A program made the position numbers and the translations under genes. Below, one piece after another: positions 5,469 through 7,928 of a DNA stretch of 7,928 nt; within the stretch, counting starts at the first letter, position 1, and every line of letters starts with the position of its first letter. The stretch covers positions 1-7,928 of the forward strand of contig JABHIC010000111.1 in the NCBI GenBank assembly GCA_018671205.1, read 5' to 3'. The DNA is from Gammaproteobacteria bacterium (GTDB lineage: Bacteria; Pseudomonadota; Gammaproteobacteria; GCF-002020875). The notes under the pieces are model-generated. The model was not told the DNA's origin and did no database searches. It saw only the letters and a program-made list of their open reading frames with translations.

Positions 5469-7002
5469 CCAAATAACCTCCCTGAGCCAGATGAACTCCC
5501 CTCTGCTACTGCTGATCCTGCTCCTTCACATCCCCTCCATTGGGGTGGCTGGCTCACCGGGCAGTCAATCACTCTGGAGTGAGGTCATCGGGGGAATGAA
5601 GCTGACGTCGCGCAGTGACCCACGTCTGGCTCCACACATTCTCTGGTATAAAAATAACCCCGACTATCTAAACCGGGTACTGAAAAGGGGTAGACCCTAT
5701 CTCTACCACATCGTTAAACGGGCTCAACGGAAGAATTTACCACTAGAACTTGCACTGCTTCCTGTTGTCGAGAGTGCTTTCCGCGCCTATGCCTACTCGC
5801 CGGGACGTGCTGCCGGTCTCTGGCAGTTTATCCCGGAGACTGGCAAAACCTATGGGCTGAAGCAGAACTGGTGGATTGATGAGCGACGCTCCATCATTGC
5901 CTCAACCGATGCCGCACTCCATTTTTTGAAGGATATGTCCAGAGAGTTCAAAGGGGATTGGCTGTTGGCACTCGCTGCCTACAATGCGGGGGCAGGTAAT
6001 GTACGTAAGGCGATCAGAAAATACCATCAGTCCAAAAAGAAGGGGCACAAGAAGCACCCCACCTTTTGGGATCTAAAGCTTCCTAAAGAGACCCAGGGTT
6101 ACGTTCCTCGCCTATTGGCACTGGCCCGATTCATTGAGACCAGTAAGAAGCAGGGCTTTAAGCTACCTTACATCCCCAACCGTCCACTGACTGCCATCGT
6201 GGGAACCGGCGGAGAGCAGATTGATCTCACACTGGCCGCAGAATTTGCCGAGCTTCCCCTCAAAAAGCTATACCAGCACAATGCGGGGCTTAACCAGTGG
6301 GCCACTCCTCCTGAGGGACCCCATCAACTTCTGCTACCGATCAACCATGTGGAACGGTACCAAAAAAACCTGAAAAATGCCCCTCAGCGTCTGACGCAGT
6401 GGAAACGGCACACGGTGGCAAAGGGGGAGTCTCTGAGCACCATTGCTCACAAATACCACACCACCATCGCCGCGATCAAAGAGCAGAACCGTCTCAAGAG
6501 CAACAAAATCATAGCCGGTAAAGCCCTCACCATCCAGGTGCCCTTACAGGCCATGAAAAACTATACGCTGAGCACCAGTAATCGACTCAACCGTCTGCAA
6601 AACCGTAGACGTCCCGGTCAGCGCCATAGCCATGAGGTTCACTCTGGAGAGACACTCTGGGATATTGCCAGGAAATATGGCGTCACCAGCCGACAGCTGG
6701 CTCAGTGGAACGGAATGGCTCCCGCAGACATTCTCAACATAGGAAAAAAACTGGTGGTGTGGAAGCGTGAACGCAATAAACCCCTGCCAGAGCTGCGTTC
6801 ACGCCCGGCATTCCTCTCCAAACTGGCGACACAGACCATCTACTATACGGTTCGACCCAATGATACCCTGAGCGAGATCGCAGTAAAATTTCACACCACA
6901 ACAGAACACCTCGTCAAGATGAACACCATCAGTAAGAAGTCTACTTTAAAGATTGGAGAGACCCTTGCCATTCGACTGGATCCCACACAGACCACACCAT
7001 GA
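5452..7002 (+). CDS. mltD: Membrane-bound-type lytic murein transglycosylase D with three LysM repeats
   Basis: A 516-residue lytic transglycosylase, which cleaves the glycan strands of peptidoglycan between MurNAc and GlcNAc to leave 1,6-anhydro ends. Residues 1-34 look like a signal peptide (MKR start, hydrophobic core at 17-33). The SLT catalytic domain spans about 75-235: Glu107 in LLPVVESAF is the expected catalytic acid, followed by the AAGLWQFIPETGKTYGL motif (120-136), and LALAAYNAGAGNV (172-184). Three LysM peptidoglycan-binding repeats follow at about 320-363, 394-437 and 465-508, joined by basic linkers. E. coli MltD is 452 residues, has two LysM repeats and is a lipoprotein; this protein has no Cys at all, so no lipobox. 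No Shine-Dalgarno precedes ATG 5452, and ATG 5491 is an alternative, but that start would lose the basic n-region. It overlaps psd by ATGA. Confidence 0.95.
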   Translation: MKRIVNQITSLSQMNSPLLLLILLLHIPSIGVAGSPGSQSLWSEVIGGMKLTSRSDPRLAPHILWYKNNPDYLNRVLKRGRPYLYHIVKRAQRKNLPLELALLPVVESAFRAYAYSPGRAAGLWQFIPETGKTYGLKQNWWIDERRSIIASTDAALHFLKDMSREFKGDWLLALAAYNAGAGNVRKAIRKYHQSKKKGHKKHPTFWDLKLPKETQGYVPRLLALARFIETSKKQGFKLPYIPNRPLTAIVGTGGEQIDLTLAAEFAELPLKKLYQHNAGLNQWATPPEGPHQLLLPINHVERYQKNLKNAPQRLTQWKRHTVAKGESLSTIAHKYHTTIAAIKEQNRLKSNKIIAGKALTIQVPLQAMKNYTLSTSNRLNRLQNRRRPGQRHSHEVHSGETLWDIARKYGVTSRQLAQWNGMAPADILNIGKKLVVWKRERNKPLPELRSRPAFLSKLATQTIYYTVRPNDTLSEIAVKFHTTTEHLVKMNTISKKSTLKIGETLAIRLDPTQTTP

Positions 7003-7892
7003 AACAGTACCTGCAATACATTACGGACCGACTCTTTCTTCTACCTCTTGTGCTGCTTCCGCACCATGCCCTCTCTCGTGGAGTACATGCCGTGGCCCGC
7101 TCCAAAAATCGCTGGCTCTCCCAACGGCTGATTCGGACGCTCTGCAGCCACTATAAAATTGACCTCTCTATCGTTGAGCGCCCTGAGCTGGATGAGTACG
7201 CCTCATTCAACGATTTTTTCACCCGAACACTCAATACCTACGCACGCCCCATTGCCGGGGGTGAGCAGACGCTCATTAGCCCCGTCGATGGAGTGGTGAG
7301 CCAGTCGGGTGCCATCAACAGAGAGACTATTTTTCAGGCCAAAGGGCACTGTTTCAACCTCACCTCGCTCTTGGGTGGAGGGGCCGAACGCGCTCGCCCT
7401 TTTATAGATGGGCAGTTCGCCACGATCTACCTCTCTCCCAGAGATTACCACCGTATTCATATGCCGCTGGAGGGCACTCTGCGAGAGATGGTCTACATTC
7501 CGGGAAGGCTCTATCCGGTCAACAACCCCTCTACCCGAACGGTGCCCGGACTGTTTGCACGCAATGAGCGGGTTGTCGCACTGTTTGATACCCCGGCCGG
7601 ACCGATGGCGATGATATTGGTGGGTGCCCTTTTTGTGGGCAGCATTGAGACTGTCTGGCAGGGTGAGATCACCCCACCCAATCGGCGCTATATACAGGTA
7701 TGGAAATATGGAGAGAACAATCCTGTCACGCTGAAAAGAGGGGAAGAGATGGGGCGCTTTAACATGGGCTCAACCGTCATTCTTCTGTTTGGAAAAGAGG
7801 CCATCACCTCGTTGGAACCCGTTAAGAGCAGAGCTCCCCTGCGCATGGGGGAGGCGATAGGGGAAACTCGGCACTCATCGTCCCAAAAGTAA
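6999..7892 (+). CDS. psd: Phosphatidylserine decarboxylase proenzyme (type I)
   Basis: A 297-residue proenzyme that decarboxylates phosphatidylserine to phosphatidylethanolamine at the inner membrane, the last step of PE synthesis. It cuts itself to create the pyruvoyl cofactor. The cleavage site is Gly257-Ser258 in FNMGSTVILLFG, giving a large beta chain and a short alpha chain of about 40 residues. The self-cleaving triad is present: Asp97 (LISPVDGVVS), His154 (DYHRIHMPLEG) and Ser258. The hydrophobic N-terminus (RLFLLPLVLLP) suits membrane association, and SFNDFFTR (69-76) is a family signature. The length is near the E. coli protein (322 residues), with a shorter tail. Its ATG overlaps the mltD stop, and no strong ribosome-binding site is visible, so translation is probably coupled to mltD. 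The pssA gene is not in the window. Confidence 0.98.
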   Translation: MKQYLQYITDRLFLLPLVLLPHHALSRGVHAVARSKNRWLSQRLIRTLCSHYKIDLSIVERPELDEYASFNDFFTRTLNTYARPIAGGEQTLISPVDGVVSQSGAINRETIFQAKGHCFNLTSLLGGGAERARPFIDGQFATIYLSPRDYHRIHMPLEGTLREMVYIPGRLYPVNNPSTRTVPGLFARNERVVALFDTPAGPMAMILVGALFVGSIETVWQGEITPPNRRYIQVWKYGENNPVTLKRGEEMGRFNMGSTVILLFGKEAITSLEPVKSRAPLRMGEAIGETRHSSSQK

Positions 7893-7928
7893 TGGTTGAG
7901 ATTAAGCCTCTCATAAATTCCTTCATAA
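7892..7928 (+). CDS. Possible start of a downstream gene, cut by the window end
   Basis: An ATG shares one base with the psd stop (TAATG) and the frame stays open to the last base, giving MVEIKPLINSFI. The stop-start overlap is a common sign of an operon and fits the same arrangement at mltD-psd. Only twelve residues are visible, no clear Shine-Dalgarno lies upstream, and I do not recognise the protein. It may be a chance frame. Confidence 0.35.
   Translation, partial: MVEIKPLINSFI

Noticed and set aside
7762..7776. Psd processing site reading MGST instead of the E. coli LGST
   Set aside because: The Gly-Ser cleavage pair is intact and, to my knowledge, Met before it is common in other proteobacterial Psd proteins, so it is not a sign of an inactive enzyme.
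1..7928. Defence system, mobile element, CRISPR array, riboswitch or tRNA
   Set aside because: No direct-repeat array, transposase, integrase, nuclease-helicase pair or tRNA-like fold was seen on either strand.

Overview
This window is a compact stretch of bacterial chromosome holding nine complete genes and possibly the start of a tenth. Every recognisable protein looks gammaproteobacterial: a Gram-negative (type II) citrate synthase, a DnaQ with the clamp-binding QTGF segment, a YafS-like methyltransferase beside rnhA and dnaQ, and a nearby MltD with LysM repeats. Base composition is moderate and even. I saw no transposase, integrase, tRNA, rRNA, CRISPR array or phage gene. Genus and species cannot be read from the sequence alone; a free-living or symbiotic gammaproteobacterium outside the enterics is my guess.

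Layout: 95-940 (+) is an exported alpha/beta-hydrolase of lipase type. After a 222-base AT-rich gap, 1163-1489 (+) is an HU-family DNA-binding protein. It converges on gltA (1502-2797, -), citrate synthase. Divergent from gltA is an unrecognised four-helix inner-membrane protein (2879-3484, +). This converges on a minus-strand cluster read in the order YafS-like methyltransferase (start best placed at 5393), rnhA (4664-4182) and dnaQ (4185-3505); rnhA and dnaQ overlap by ATGA. Divergent from that cluster is mltD (5452-7002, +), a lytic transglycosylase with three LysM repeats, overlapped by ATGA with psd (6999-7892, +), phosphatidylserine decarboxylase. A possible next ORF begins at the psd stop codon and runs off the window.

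Functionally the genes fall into separate housekeeping themes: DNA replication and RNA:DNA hybrid removal (dnaQ, rnhA), envelope work (mltD, psd, the lipase, the membrane protein), central carbon flux (gltA) and nucleoid structure (the HU-like protein). The mltD / yafS / rnhA / dnaQ neighbourhood is also found in Escherichia coli, but here gloB is absent and the orientations differ.

I did not find a clear previously undescribed multi-gene system. The points most worth a second look are the shared 60-base start region of mltD and the methyltransferase, an MltD without a lipobox, the translationally coupled mltD-psd pair, and the orphan four-helix membrane protein opposite gltA.
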